This document shows, one piece after another, positions 49,701 to 60,620 of a stretch of DNA of 64,000 bases. Origin of the DNA: Onchocerca volvulus (lineage: Eukaryota; Nematoda; Chromadorea; Rhabditida; Onchocercidae). The position numbers and the translations under genes were made by a program. Numbering within the stretch: the stretch's first letter is position 1; each line of letters starts with the position of its first letter. The stretch lies in contig HG738138.1 of assembly GCA_000499405.2 (NCBI GenBank), positions 24,085,097 through 24,149,096 on the forward strand. The letters run 5' to 3'. Below the pieces are notes generated by a model. It had not been told where the DNA came from, did not search any database, and saw only the letters and a list, made by a program, of their open reading frames with translations.

Positions 49701-51477
49701 CAAAAGATTCTAATAATTTTTTCCCAAGTGCATAAATAGATTTAGCAAAAGATTTTGGAATAATCTAATCAATCATTCTTCTACTATCACATCTTCTGAA
49801 AAAAAAAAACAATTGAAAATTTTTTTTCGAAAAAAAAAATAAATAAATAAATAAGCAAAAAAATAAATGCCTTAATAGAATTTGATCAAAAATATACGAT
49901 TCTTTCTTGATTATATATTTTAAATGCAAATTAGAGTACGTTTGCCCGAAAATTTTCGCAAAACAATTAAATGTTGATTTAATTAAATTCTCGAATAAAA
50001 TATGATCATCAATGATATAGCTTATATTGTGTGCCAGCAGAATAACAGATAAATAAATAATAATAAATTACTGAATAAGAATTGTAACAAAAGAATGATG
50101 GCGAATTCATTTTCATGATTTGATTAAAGAGGAAATTAGAACGAAGAAGCTTCAGGAAGAAATGGGCAATTTTGAAGATTGGTAGAAAAGATTGGCCAAG
50201 CCAAATGATGCCTTCATACAATGGAAGCCTTAATTCAATAAAGCTTCAAACTGCAAGTTATATATATATATATATATATATTGGCCAAGACTATTAGGAC
50301 AATATTTTCAGAAAATTGTTTAACAAAATGGTTGTTGAAATGAAGTTGGCATTATTCATGAGGGAGTTAAACTTTTAAAGCTTTCAGCTTAGCCTTGTAG
50401 TAGTAGTTTGCTGAATGTTTTAAGTGGTAGTTAAAAGTGAAAGAAGAATTTTACTGAAAAAAAAAACTTCGAAAGAAGAAGAAGAAAAAAGAAAAAAAAA
50501 AAGAATAATGGAAAAAAATTAATTGAAAATAATTTATTAACAACGATTATTTTATTACCAAATTTGTAATCCTTTTTTTTTCTTCGGACTAATAAATTTT
50601 TAATTTAATAAATTATTAATTTAATTGTCTATTACTTATTTTGCTGATATTTTTTTTAATAAGTAATAGATGATTAGATTAATAATTCATTAAATTTAAA
50701 GTTTATGTAAAAGTTGGCAAAAAAAAAAACCGACTAAAGAATTCTTTTGAGAAGTACAAAATTAGAATGAGCAAAATTTCAATTCCATTTGAATTTTCCC
50801 TTAATTATTCTAATATTTTAATCCAATGGTTTTGTAGTGAAATTAATTTAAAATTTGAAGCACTTATTTTGGGGAGACTGAGAGATCTTGGAAAACTCCA
50901 AGAGTTCCTGAATCTAACAAAGAATCGCTACCTTACTCTCAGATATGCAAGCTATTTCTTGGATCTTCAGTTTTATTAACTACAGTATGATAAATCATAT
51001 CAATATCTCGAGCAATCGAGGTCAACTATAATACTCATATATCTTATGACCTCATAAATTGAAATACTCCCATGAAAGGAAAAAAGAAATTTTAAATAAT
51101 TTTGGAAGAAAAAAAAGAATTCCAAATAACAATTTTCAAATCGCTATTAAAAAAATAAATGAACTAATTAATTGACCTCAACAGATCGATAGAATGAAAG
51201 CTTTCCTTGCGACCAAACAAAAGGTCACGACTTGTCCTAACGTATTTTCAGTCGCAACTAAAAAGAGAGAGAGAGAATTGAAACCAAAGAGAAATAAATT
51301 TATTATCAGGGATAGATATGATATGGCTTGCTCTTTGTTTGGGGTGTAACCTTTCGTCCAACAGGTCCATATCTTCGTCCTAACGAAGTCCATCCCACAT
51401 TTTTAGCGAAACAACTGTAATAGTAGCTTTTCGTGGATCATCATCATCGGATCGGGAAGAGGAGGAGGAGGAGAAGA

Positions 51478-51510
<33 letters not shown>

Positions 51511-54500
51511 GGAAGAATGATCGAAGTTGAAATTAAATTTCAATTTCATTTCGAAAAAATTTCAACCAAAGAAGAGACAACGGGTCAACAACAACTTTGA
51601 GGTGCAAATACCAAATGACAGCCGCCCTCTCAAACCTTTTTTCGACCACTTGGAAATTCCAACAAATAATTATCAGTGAAAATGATCTAAAAAAAAAAAC
51701 CATCTGTAAATCGAAACTTTCATTTCTTTCACACTAAATTATCCATCCAGAGAGAGAGAAGGCTATTTGCTACATTTGACAACGAAAAAGTCATGAGCTT
51801 TTGAAAGCAAACAAAAATTTACATCGTTCTTTGACCTTTCGAAAAAAAAACTTTTTGCTGGTCAATCAACGAATGAGTGCAAGAATTGACCAAGAATTTC
51901 GCATAGCCATTATTCATTTTGATCTTTTATGATTTCTTTTTTTTTTTTTTTTCAATTTTTCCTTTTTTTTATTATGATTTTTGTTTTTGTGAATTTTTAA
52001 ATTTTGTCGGTAGATGAGAAATTCTTGCTTTCAATATAATTAAAATAGAAATTGTAGCAATAAGTTGAAAAGATGAGGAAAAAGTTTTCGAACGATCAAG
52101 GAACGAAGTTTTATTGATATATGATTATCATTAGATTTAATTAATATAAAATCATCATTATTAGTTATTTCATCATTAAAATTAGTTACTGTTTGACTTT
52201 TGTTCTTCTCTTTATCGTTATATATTATTTTAATTTAAAAAAAAAATTTATAATTCGCAAAAATTCATCCATTTTTCATTTCTATTCTGTTAAAATTTTT
52301 GCGATTATTGGATTACGACATTCATCAATCTTGCGACTTCAAAATGCAAACACCGCTCAGAATATGATTCAAAGCAAATACCGCTAAGATTATGATTTAA
52401 AATGACAGTACAAATCAAATACAACGTATAAATTATTTAAGCAATAAACAGAATGTCGTCTTGTTGAAAGGAATGAAAAGGAACCAAAAGCTTGTCATCA
52501 AATTCTCAAAAGATGTCCTTGAGAGGAAATTTGTTACGATGAAAGACCTCTGCTCTTTCCACATTTAATTTTGTTATTAGAAAATAAAAATAAAACTTAG
52601 AATAATTCTTTTTTTCATTCGCTCATTATTCCTAAATGAGATTAATATCTTTCGACTGATAAAAGAATGATATCTTTGATAAAGATATGATATCTTTTTA
52701 CCTGATAAAAAAATGATAACTTTTTAAATATTTAAGCTTAACTTTATATTTTAATATCGAAATGATAAATTTAGTTTCGAAATATTAGAAAGTTCATTTT
52801 CGAAATAGAAAATTCCTCTTTTTTTCTATCTTATGAAAACAGAATCATGATAACAAAGCTGATAATGCTTAATAATAATTATTAATTGGTTTTTTGAAAA
52901 GAAAATTTTTGCAATTACATATGTTTTAATTCATAAAAGTTTCTAAAAAAAGAACAAAAAAAAAAAAAGCTAAAATTAGCGATAACGATGATTTAACACT
53001 GATAACGATAACGACGCAAAAACACGAAAAACGATAATTTATGTCTCTCCATGGGTGACAATTTTCCTCTTTTGTCATCATTGTCGTCTACAATTAGACA
53101 GATCGATCATTACCATTTTACTAATCAGACAATGATTCATTAAAATTATGCAGATTTCAATGAGGCAACAAGAAATACAATATATTCCTTTTTTTTGTCT
53201 CATTTTTTTTTCTTCTTCTTTCCAGATTCCCTATAATTAAAACTATTCCGGAATGCATGTTTCATAATTATCGATCGATTTCAGATCGATCAAAGAAGAA
53301 GAAGATCAAAGAATTTGCGAAATGTTTACATTTTGTTGAATCGAAAAGCTTCGAAATCGGATTTCTTTTATCACGGATTTGTTCTAATAAAAGAAACGGA
53401 TTAAAATGCAATGAAATCAAAAAAAAGCTTTTTTTTTTTTTTTTTTCATCTCTTAATCTTGTCATTCGTTTTTCCTTTCTTTTTCTTGTTTACCCATCAA
53501 TTCGGCAAAACAAAGAATTCAATGGAAGAGATTTGAGTTGACAGATCGATCGACCGATCGATCGATCGATCAATGGATGGCGACAATCACAAATACATAC
53601 AAACAAGGATTATTCTCAATTACAATATTAATCTTTGGCATTATAGCACTCTCTTTCTTCAAATATTTACCATTCCATTAATTATTTCATTCATAATTAA
53701 TCTTTCATCTATCTATTGATAATTTTTCTTCCTTTCTTATCAATTATGATAATGATATATTGGTACTTATGATACTGTTTTAGATTATTGAATTATTTTC
53801 ATTGTACTCCTGAAATTAGCTTAATAACCTAAAATAGTATCAGAAGTACCAATATGTATCAGATTTACAGCAATCAAACAATGCTTTGAATTGTAGAAAT
53901 ATAATTAGTTAATTGATAATTATTCAATAATTATGAATGAAATAATTAAAATAAGATAAAATATATTAAATTATGATAAAATATTAATCAAATAATGAAA
54001 TTTTTGCTTCTTCAACTTTTTCTTTATTTAGCTTATCAATAAAGTAAATTGTTATTTTTTCTTTTTCACAAAGTTCGATATATATCTTATATTGATATGG
54101 ATATCTATAACTTATCCAACTTTTCCTTGCCTTATCAATAAAACAAACTGTTAAGATGTTGATATTTTTAAAGATAATATAAATTATAGTAATTAAATAA
54201 CGATTTGAACTGCAAAAAATATAATTATTGATAATCATTCATTGGTGTTAATGAAAATATGATAAAATATTGATCAAATAATGAAATGTAACTTTTTCAG
54301 ATAATAGTTATGCAGAAGTAAATAAATTAATAAAAATTGAGAATGAAAAACTAGTAAACGAGTAATAAATTAATAAAAATGACAAATTAATAAAAAATTA
54401 ATATGGAAGTAATAAAATTGAAAATAATAAATTTTAAAGCTAAATAAATATATCAAATTCAATTATCACTAGGAAAAATAAAAAAATGTATATGGTTTTT

Positions 54501-56941
54501 AAACTTATTGATCATATATATTCAGACTATTTGATGTATAGAAAAAATGATCGGAAAAAGATTTCACTTTAATATAGTATTAATTAAGTTGAAATATGAT
54601 TATTATTAATTTAAATTAAAATTAAATTCCATTCATATGTTGTAATTGAATTTAAAACGGAAAATCAATTTATTAAAACTTTTAAATTATGAAATAAAAA
54701 AATGCTATGATAAGTTTGTCTAACTTATTTTTTTCTATAGCTATTTCCACTTCGAAATAATTTGTTAGAAATTTGAAAAAAATTAATTAAAAAATTAATG
54801 AAAAAATTAATTTATTTTAATAAGCTAACAGCAAATATTAAGGCCCAAACAAAAATAGATTATGTGTTAAAATTCTAAACAGCATAATATGTTTTCTTTT
54901 TTTTTTTTTTACTTCAAAATTTTGTTGTTATAAGCCCAAAAAAACGCGAATTTCGTAAAAATTTGTTAACTGAAAAATTTATCAGCCAACAAATTGGACA
55001 TCTGGGAATTGTAAGTGAGACTTCAAAAGGAGCCTCAAAAAAGAATTGCTGAAGAGAATTCATCAAAAAAAATAGGCCAGAAAATATATTTGCAATGTTC
55101 GACAGAGTAATTTTTGGCCTAAGGCCTAAAACAACAAAATTCCTAACTTTGCTCAAACAAATTAATCAATGGGAGTAGAATACATTGAAAAAAAAAAAAG
55201 AAAAAATTGTTGCTATTCAAAAGAGACAAATAAGCAAAATGTAATGTTTGAAATTTTAATCAGGCTCAAAAAAAGTGGATGAGATGACAGCCTGGGATAA
55301 TGATGGTAGAAAGGCTTCGGCTTCGGCTTAGGCTTAGGCTTACCACCAATTCGTTAATTTGAGATCAATTCGTTTTTAATGCGTTTAAAAGAAGAAATTT
55401 TGACAGCCAGAAGCCAAGTTTAATTTTTTGCGATAGCTTTTGGGTCTTAAAACATGGCCTAAAATTAAACATTTTGGCAAAATGTATGTCGATTTTAAGT
55501 TAATTTTTTAAGTTAATTATCATTTTAAATTATTATATAACAATTTTAAGTTACTTTTCATCAATTTCAGTTACTTTTTTTTAATGTAAACAAATACAAA
55601 TGCATACATATTGTATATATAATATAATATATATATACAATATAATTATATTATGGGTCGATCCATTCCATGTCCTTCATTTTAGGCTCAATTTGGCTAA
55701 TATAATTGTCCAATTGATTGGGCCAAGGATAGGGTAAAAGGTTGGATGTGTAATTAGTAAGTATGCGAAAAGTGGTGATTTTTATGCCAACCATATGGTC
55801 ATAAATGTGGTTTATAATTGAGATGATATAGCTTTCTATTTAAATTTAATGAAAGAAAACTGATCAATCAAATTCAATCGCTCCAAAATGATCACGGAAA
55901 TCAAAAATTCATTAATCTGAACAATTTAATTAATTTAAATAATTCATTAATTTGAATAATTTATTAATCTGAACAGTATTCTTATTTGAAACAAAAAAAA
56001 GGAGCGAATTTCACAATTTTGATTTTTTAAATTAATTGAATTCAAATTATTTGACTGAGATCAAAAAAACGATTCTCATCCTTCAATTGAGCAATTTACA
56101 TGCAATAATTTAGACAGAATATTTACTAATTCATATTTGCATCCTTTAATTTTGTAACTTTTTTGAAAACTAATAAAAAAAAAGACTTTTTTTATTAATT
56201 TTTTTAATTTTTTTTTTTTTAAAAATTCGATGACTTTCATAAAAAAAGAAAAAATTTTTTGAAAAATTTTAAAATGAAAAATCTTATATTAGTAAGTTGA
56301 AGTAATAAGAAATATTTTTGCAACGATGATAATTTTAATAAAAAATTAATTTCTCAATTTCTAATAAAACTAAAAATAATATAATTAAAAACGAATGAAG
56401 CATTCAAATACAAAAAAAAAAAAAAAATGAAAGAAAGAAGAAATTTTGATCAGAAAAACGATGAAGACTTGTAATCATTCTTTTACGATTGTAATATCAA
56501 ATATCATTGGTGATAAGTTCCTGATATGTCTTATCATCTTATCAGTCCTATGCAACAGTGAAAAAAAAATACAAAGCAATTGATGAAGAAAGTAATACCA
56601 TGACAAATAATTGAAAATTCATTTAAATCTGCCAGATGGCTTATATCCGGTTATTTCATTCAAATAAAAGCGGAAAGAAGAAAACGGAAAGAACGAAAAG
56701 AAAAGGAAAAAGGAAAAAAAGAAAGAAAAAAAGAAAATTATTAAGCAAAATTGTCCATTAAAAAAACAAAATCATCGGTTTTAATTCAATCATGAAAGAA
56801 AAAAAGGCAGGAAATTAAGAAAATTGCAAAAAAAATTAAATCGATCCAAAAAAAGAAACTTGAAAAATCAATTTTTCAAGTTTACCTAATGATTCCTTTA
56901 TTTGCATGTTGCAAATTCACAGCTTCATCCTGTGTATTCAT
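31763..56941 (-). CDS. vab-8: VAB-8/KIF26-type divergent kinesin (21 exons, 1014 aa)
   Basis: Minus-strand exons: 56886-56941, 48820-49000, 46241-46390, 45707-45800, 44599-44883, 43867-44001, 42825-42879, 41306-41473, 40648-40810, 39018-39139, 38194-38329, 37657-37911, 37177-37287, 34457-34612, 33942-34177, 33546-33722, 33135-33213, 32598-32787, 32345-32400, 31990-32157, 31763-31834. Every junction keeps frame, giving 1014 aa. Residues about 80-420 are a diverged kinesin motor; about 430-1014 hold Ser-rich and acidic linkers, including ETVIFLGPS, and a C-terminal helical segment (RLRDDLRDAKRLLGVADEHF ... ETKILEKRLIACRNH), as in VAB-8 and KIF26. In C. elegans VAB-8 directs posterior cell and axon migration; KIF26 proteins bind microtubules without normal ATPase. 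The first exon is the least certain part; an alternative start is the internal Met 24. Confidence 0.93.
40512..40522 (+). repeat. Eleven-base C run
   Basis: An uninterrupted run of 11 C, the only long G/C homopolymer in this AT-rich window. It lies in the intron after kinesin exon 9. Confidence 0.85.
40878..41090. repeat. Direct duplication inside a kinesin-gene intron
   Basis: A block of about 70 bases containing GAAGAAATTTGAATGAGTTA, TATGAAC, and CTTTTCGTTTTGCCAT occurs at about 40878-40945 and again at about 41022-41090 with few changes. A 37-base tandem pair (GTTTATCATTCATTTGAATT) follows at 41165-41238. Confidence 0.7.
42823..42824 (-). other. vab-8: GC donor of a GC-AG intron in the vab-8-like gene
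   Basis: Exon 7 ends TTATATAG and is followed by GCGAGT on the minus strand. Using this GC donor with the acceptor at 41474 gives INLYRYKKNTSQ and restores the motor frame. The nearest GT, three bases further into the intron, would give a stop codon after joining. A GC-AG intron is therefore the most economical reading. Confidence 0.7.
45440..45502. repeat. Tandem pair of a 32-base unit
   Basis: TAATTTGCGACGAACAATAA plus AAACTGCGA is repeated once with two substitutions (ACAGTAAAAACTATGA). Intronic. Confidence 0.75.
49532..49715. repeat. Tandem duplication, period 106 bases
   Basis: A 78-base block (starting ATTCTGATTTATAGATTTAG and containing ACTTCCCCAAATGTCTAAAT) at 49532-49609 recurs almost identically at 49638-49715. 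Shorter diverged pieces of the same sequence flank both copies (49450-49760). Confidence 0.85.
50261..50281. repeat. TA microsatellite
   Basis: About ten uninterrupted TA steps. Confidence 0.85.
51454..51517 (+). repeat. Polypurine tract (GGA/GAA-rich)
   Basis: About 64 consecutive purines built from GGA, GAA and AGG. On the transcribed (minus) sense of the kinesin gene it is a C/T tract. It can form triplex-type structures; biological role unknown. Confidence 0.85.
53543..53573. repeat. GATC tetranucleotide microsatellite
   Basis: GATCGATCGACCGATCGATC continues as GATCGATCAATG, self-complementary throughout. Shorter GATCGAT pieces lie 250-280 bases upstream. Confidence 0.85.
53757..53855. 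repeat. Hairpin with 27-bp near-perfect arms
   Basis: Arm 53757-53783 (ATATTGGTACTTATGATACT, then GTTTTAG) pairs with 53829-53855 at 25 of 27 positions. The 45-base centre is itself partly complementary (TTATTGAATT against AATTAGCTTAATAA). A fold-back element or a structured intronic RNA are both possible. Confidence 0.7.
55313..55342 (+). repeat. Interstitial telomere-type repeat, (GGCTTC)2(GGCTTA)3
   Basis: Three perfect GGCTTA units (TTAGGC, the nematode telomere repeat) preceded by two one-base variants, in uninterrupted register. Confidence 0.85.
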
Positions 56942-59792
56942 GCTATTTTTGAAAAAAAAAAAAGTATTTAAAATTAAAAATGTATTTCAAATTCAAAAAA
57001 ATTTTAAAAATTGATTATTCAATGGAGAACACTTTTAATTTCTTCCACTTCTTTGATTTTATTGATTCTTTTTTTTTTTTGGCAGATTTTATTCGAAATT
57101 TTTTTATTTGAAATTTGTTCTACCACATGGCATGCTTATTTTTAAAATGATGAACTTTTTTGCATGAACTTAAAATGGAAAAAGTTTGTTTATTTATTTA
57201 TTTTATTTTTTTTTTTTTTAAATAATGATTGAACTTGAAAGGAATGACATATGTAGGATCAATTTATTTACAATTTTCCAATCTAATCCTGAAGATTTTC
57301 AATTTGAAAAAAAAAAAAAATAATCGATCTTGGAAGAAATGACAATATCAAGGTTAACTTATTTTCAATTTTTTCACCTAATCTTCAAATCAAATATGAT
57401 TAAACTTTTATCACATTTCTATTGCTAAGAAACTTTTTATTATGATAATTTGACATTAATTTGGTTTTTATTTTCTTCTAAAATTTCAATTTTTCTGTGA
57501 GAAAGATAATTATGATAATGGAAATGATTATTATCAATGATATAATTAATTACTTCTCTTTCAATCTTTTCATTTATACTAATAAAAATTAATTAAGCGA
57601 AGAAAGATTAATATTTTGCAATCAAGAAGAATAGTAATAATCAAGTATAATTGAGAGAAAATTAATCTTTGCCCAAGTTCTCTCTTTATCACTAAAATTG
57701 TAGTTAAATCGTGAAATTTTCTTATCATCCCCATTTTATCATTTTTTTTTTGAACTTAGCCATAATTTAGATGAACAAAATTTCTTCATTTCATTTGCAA
57801 ACATTAATGAATAATTAAAATTTTCAAAAATCAAATAATATCATTTCCATTTTTTTATCAATTTTTCTAACTTAACCATCTAAATCAAAGATCAAAATTC
57901 ATTCGTTTTCATTTGTAAACATTTATGAAATAATCAAATTTTTACGTATAAAATGGATTTAATCAAAATGTTTGCATTAAAATCGTTACAATGAAATAAA
58001 TAAATTTAATAATTTTGCTCGTTGGCCAAGATAGAATTCCATTGGAAATTAGCCATAAATGATGATGCAAAATGTCGGATCGATCAATAATGTTGAAATC
58101 AAATTCAGAAAATTGATTTGGACAATTGGTAGATGATAAAACGAGAAGTGAAGAAGGCATATTTCCGTTTCTAAGTTCCATTTTCTAATGATCACAATTT
58201 TGGGAATGGCTTTTGTTGAGATGAAATGGGCCAAGGGAAGACTTGAGGCATGCATCATCATCCGTTTTATAAGATTAGCTAGGCCAATTTGGACCAATAA
58301 GCCAATGGGCCAAAATTAGACATTTCTTCCTTTCCATCAAAAGGCTACCTTCAAATACAACTTACAATTATACATTTAGCCAAACATATTAAATCTAATC
58401 AGTTATTCAGCTCATAAAATTTAACTTATCATTAATATCAGCTATCAGTAATTCCGACTTTTTAATATTTATTCTTGTATCAGCTTTTCTCAGGTTTTTT
58501 TGATATTTATTTATGAATACCAGCTTTTTATGCTAATTTCAACTTTTTAATTATTTATTTTGGGAATTTTCTTAATTTTAATTAATATTAGCGTTAAAAG
58601 ATGAATCTTTATCATTGGTTTTTAAAAATTTCACAAAATTCATTCGTTAATTTAATAATTGTAATACATCGATAATTTGAATCATATTCACGAATACGAA
58701 TCAAAAATCATTCTATCATGTTATATTTTTGAATATTCTCAATAGAATATCAATTTTATCACTTCTTGAATTTGCTATATTTGTTGTCGCAAAATGGAAT
58801 TAAAAGAAAAAAAAAAAAAAAAAAAAAAATACTAATACTACCTTAGAAAACTTTTAGAAATGGCGCCTACAAAAATCATTACCTAAAATTGCACCAAAAG
58901 TTTTTTTCCAGCAGAATTGAAAAAAAAAAAGAAAAAAAAAGAAAAGAAAATTAAATGAAGCTGAAAAAATAAGTTGAATAAATCGTTGAATTAGAGAATG
59001 GTTGTCATCATCATTTCAATGATTGGCCAAAATAAATATCATTTTAATTTTAAAGGAAATGTCTTGGAGGAGAAAAAAAAAAGAAAAAAAAGAAAGGAAA
59101 AGGAAAAAATGAAGGCCATAATAACAGTAATAATTTAACATATTTGAATAATTCAAAAAAAAAGTTTTTTTTTTTTTGCTTAACTTTTTATGACAAAAAT
59201 ATTTTTGAGCTTTTCAAACAGGAAAGGAATGACTTTTTTTTTTTCTTTTCATACAATAAGCAATATGGATAAATAAATAAATATATATAATCGAAATTGT
59301 TACAACTATTTGCAATATGTTGTCCTTTGCTAGAAAGAAAAAAGTAAAAAATTATTTTTCAATAGCTTATCGAACAATTGCCGAAATTCTTTCTGGATTG
59401 TTGTTAAAAAAAAAAAAAAAAAAGGAAAAAACTCCGAATCCAGATGATTAAATCGGAATAAAACTAACGGTCTTTTATTATTGATAGAGCTGATAAGGGA
59501 TAAAATTTAGCTTATCGCAAAAATAAATGATTAAATTGATAAATTGTTAAAATTAATCATTTCATTTTCTTTTGATAAAATAAAATTCTTAACCTTGCAA
59601 TAAAATTATTGAATTTCATTGTATTACATCTAATTGAAAAAAAAGTGAAATTCAAAATTTATTTGGAAAAATTTTCAAATTTAAAAAAATCATGAAAGAA
59701 TTTTGTCAATTCAATGAATTTTTTGTGATAGGCAATAAACAAATTTGTATCATTCGTATTCGTTCATTTTTGCATTCCAATGAAGAAGCACA

Positions 59793-59896
59793 ATTGTCAT
59801 TGTTGAGATATATCAAATACTAAAATAACTAATTTCAATATTATTGTCATTGAGAATGAGATATATTGAGTACTTAAATAACTAATTTCAATATTA
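59793..59896. repeat. Tandem duplication of about 50 bases
   Basis: ATTGTCATTG ... GAGATATAT ... AATAACTAATTTCAATATTA occurs twice in direct succession with small changes. Confidence 0.75.
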
Positions 59897-60250
59897 TTTG
59901 AATAGAAGTGAGAAAAATATAGGATAAGAATAAATACAAATAAGTGCATTACTGATTTCATGATGGAAAAGAAAAAAAAAAAGAAAAAAAACTCGAAGTG
60001 GTCGCAAATCTAACGATCCATCGTTCGACTGCAATCATTCGTCCATCTAACGGTCGTAAAAATCAGGATGGCATCGCATTTACCTCTTCTTTTTCGCATC
60101 CTTCTTCCTCCTCATTCTTTCATCCTTCATGCATACCATTTGTGAAAAAAAAAAGTCTATTTTAAATTTATGACCCGTTATGCTGAAATGGCGATACTAC
60201 CCTTGAATTACTTGATTACCACATCTCTTGCCACCATGATATATTGACAT

Positions 60251-60274
60251 TCCAATTGATCATGATCAATTGGA
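60251..60274. repeat. Perfect 24-bp palindrome
   Basis: TCCAATTGATCA followed directly by its exact reverse complement. Confidence 0.9.
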
Positions 60275-60371
60275 TTGTTCCTCAATTTTGATCACTAACA
60301 TTTCAACTGATGATGATCATTAATATGTTCCTCAACATTTTATAGACAAGATTTAGATTATCACATTTTTT

Positions 60372-60620
60372 GGTCTAGTTTAAGAATTAGACATCAGGAA
60401 AGTTCCCAATTCTTATCTAGTTCAAGAACTAGACATCAGTAAAGTTTCTAATTCCAACTGTCGTTTTTTGATCTATTTTAAAAAATAGACATGAATAAAA
60501 TTCCTGATTCCTATAAAGTTCCTAATTTGATTTCAATAAAGTTCTTAATTTAAAATTTCAATTATGTTGATGTTTTTTTCATTTATCTGGTCTATTTTAA
60601 GGATTAGATATTAGGAAAAA
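60372..60620 (+). repeat. Four diverged direct repeats, each with a small inverted repeat
   Basis: Units contain a variant of TCTAGTTTAAGAATTAGACA followed by TCAGGAAAGTTCC; they begin near 60373, 60414, 60470 and 60589. The core CTAGTTCAAGAACTAG (60417-60432) is itself a palindrome. Confidence 0.65.

Larger units (their letters stand above)
49001..56885 (-). other. vab-8: First intron of the vab-8-like gene (7.9 kb)
   Basis: No coding exon recognised. Contains a 106-base tandem duplication (49532-49715), a (TA)n tract (50261-50281), a 64-base polypurine tract (51454-51517), a GATC microsatellite (53543-53573), a 27-bp hairpin (53757-53855) and an interstitial telomere-type repeat (55313-55342). 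Long first introns of developmental genes often hold enhancers, but nothing here proves that. Confidence 0.65.

Noticed and set aside
51340..51460. Possible extra kinesin exon with a Ser/Asp run after the C/T tract
   Set aside because: The frame ends in a stop after a few codons past the acceptor-like ACAG, and no in-frame donor joins it to exon 2.
54914..55156. 80-residue minus-strand frame in kinesin intron 1
   Set aside because: No domain similarity and no splice junction that would link it to the kinesin frame.
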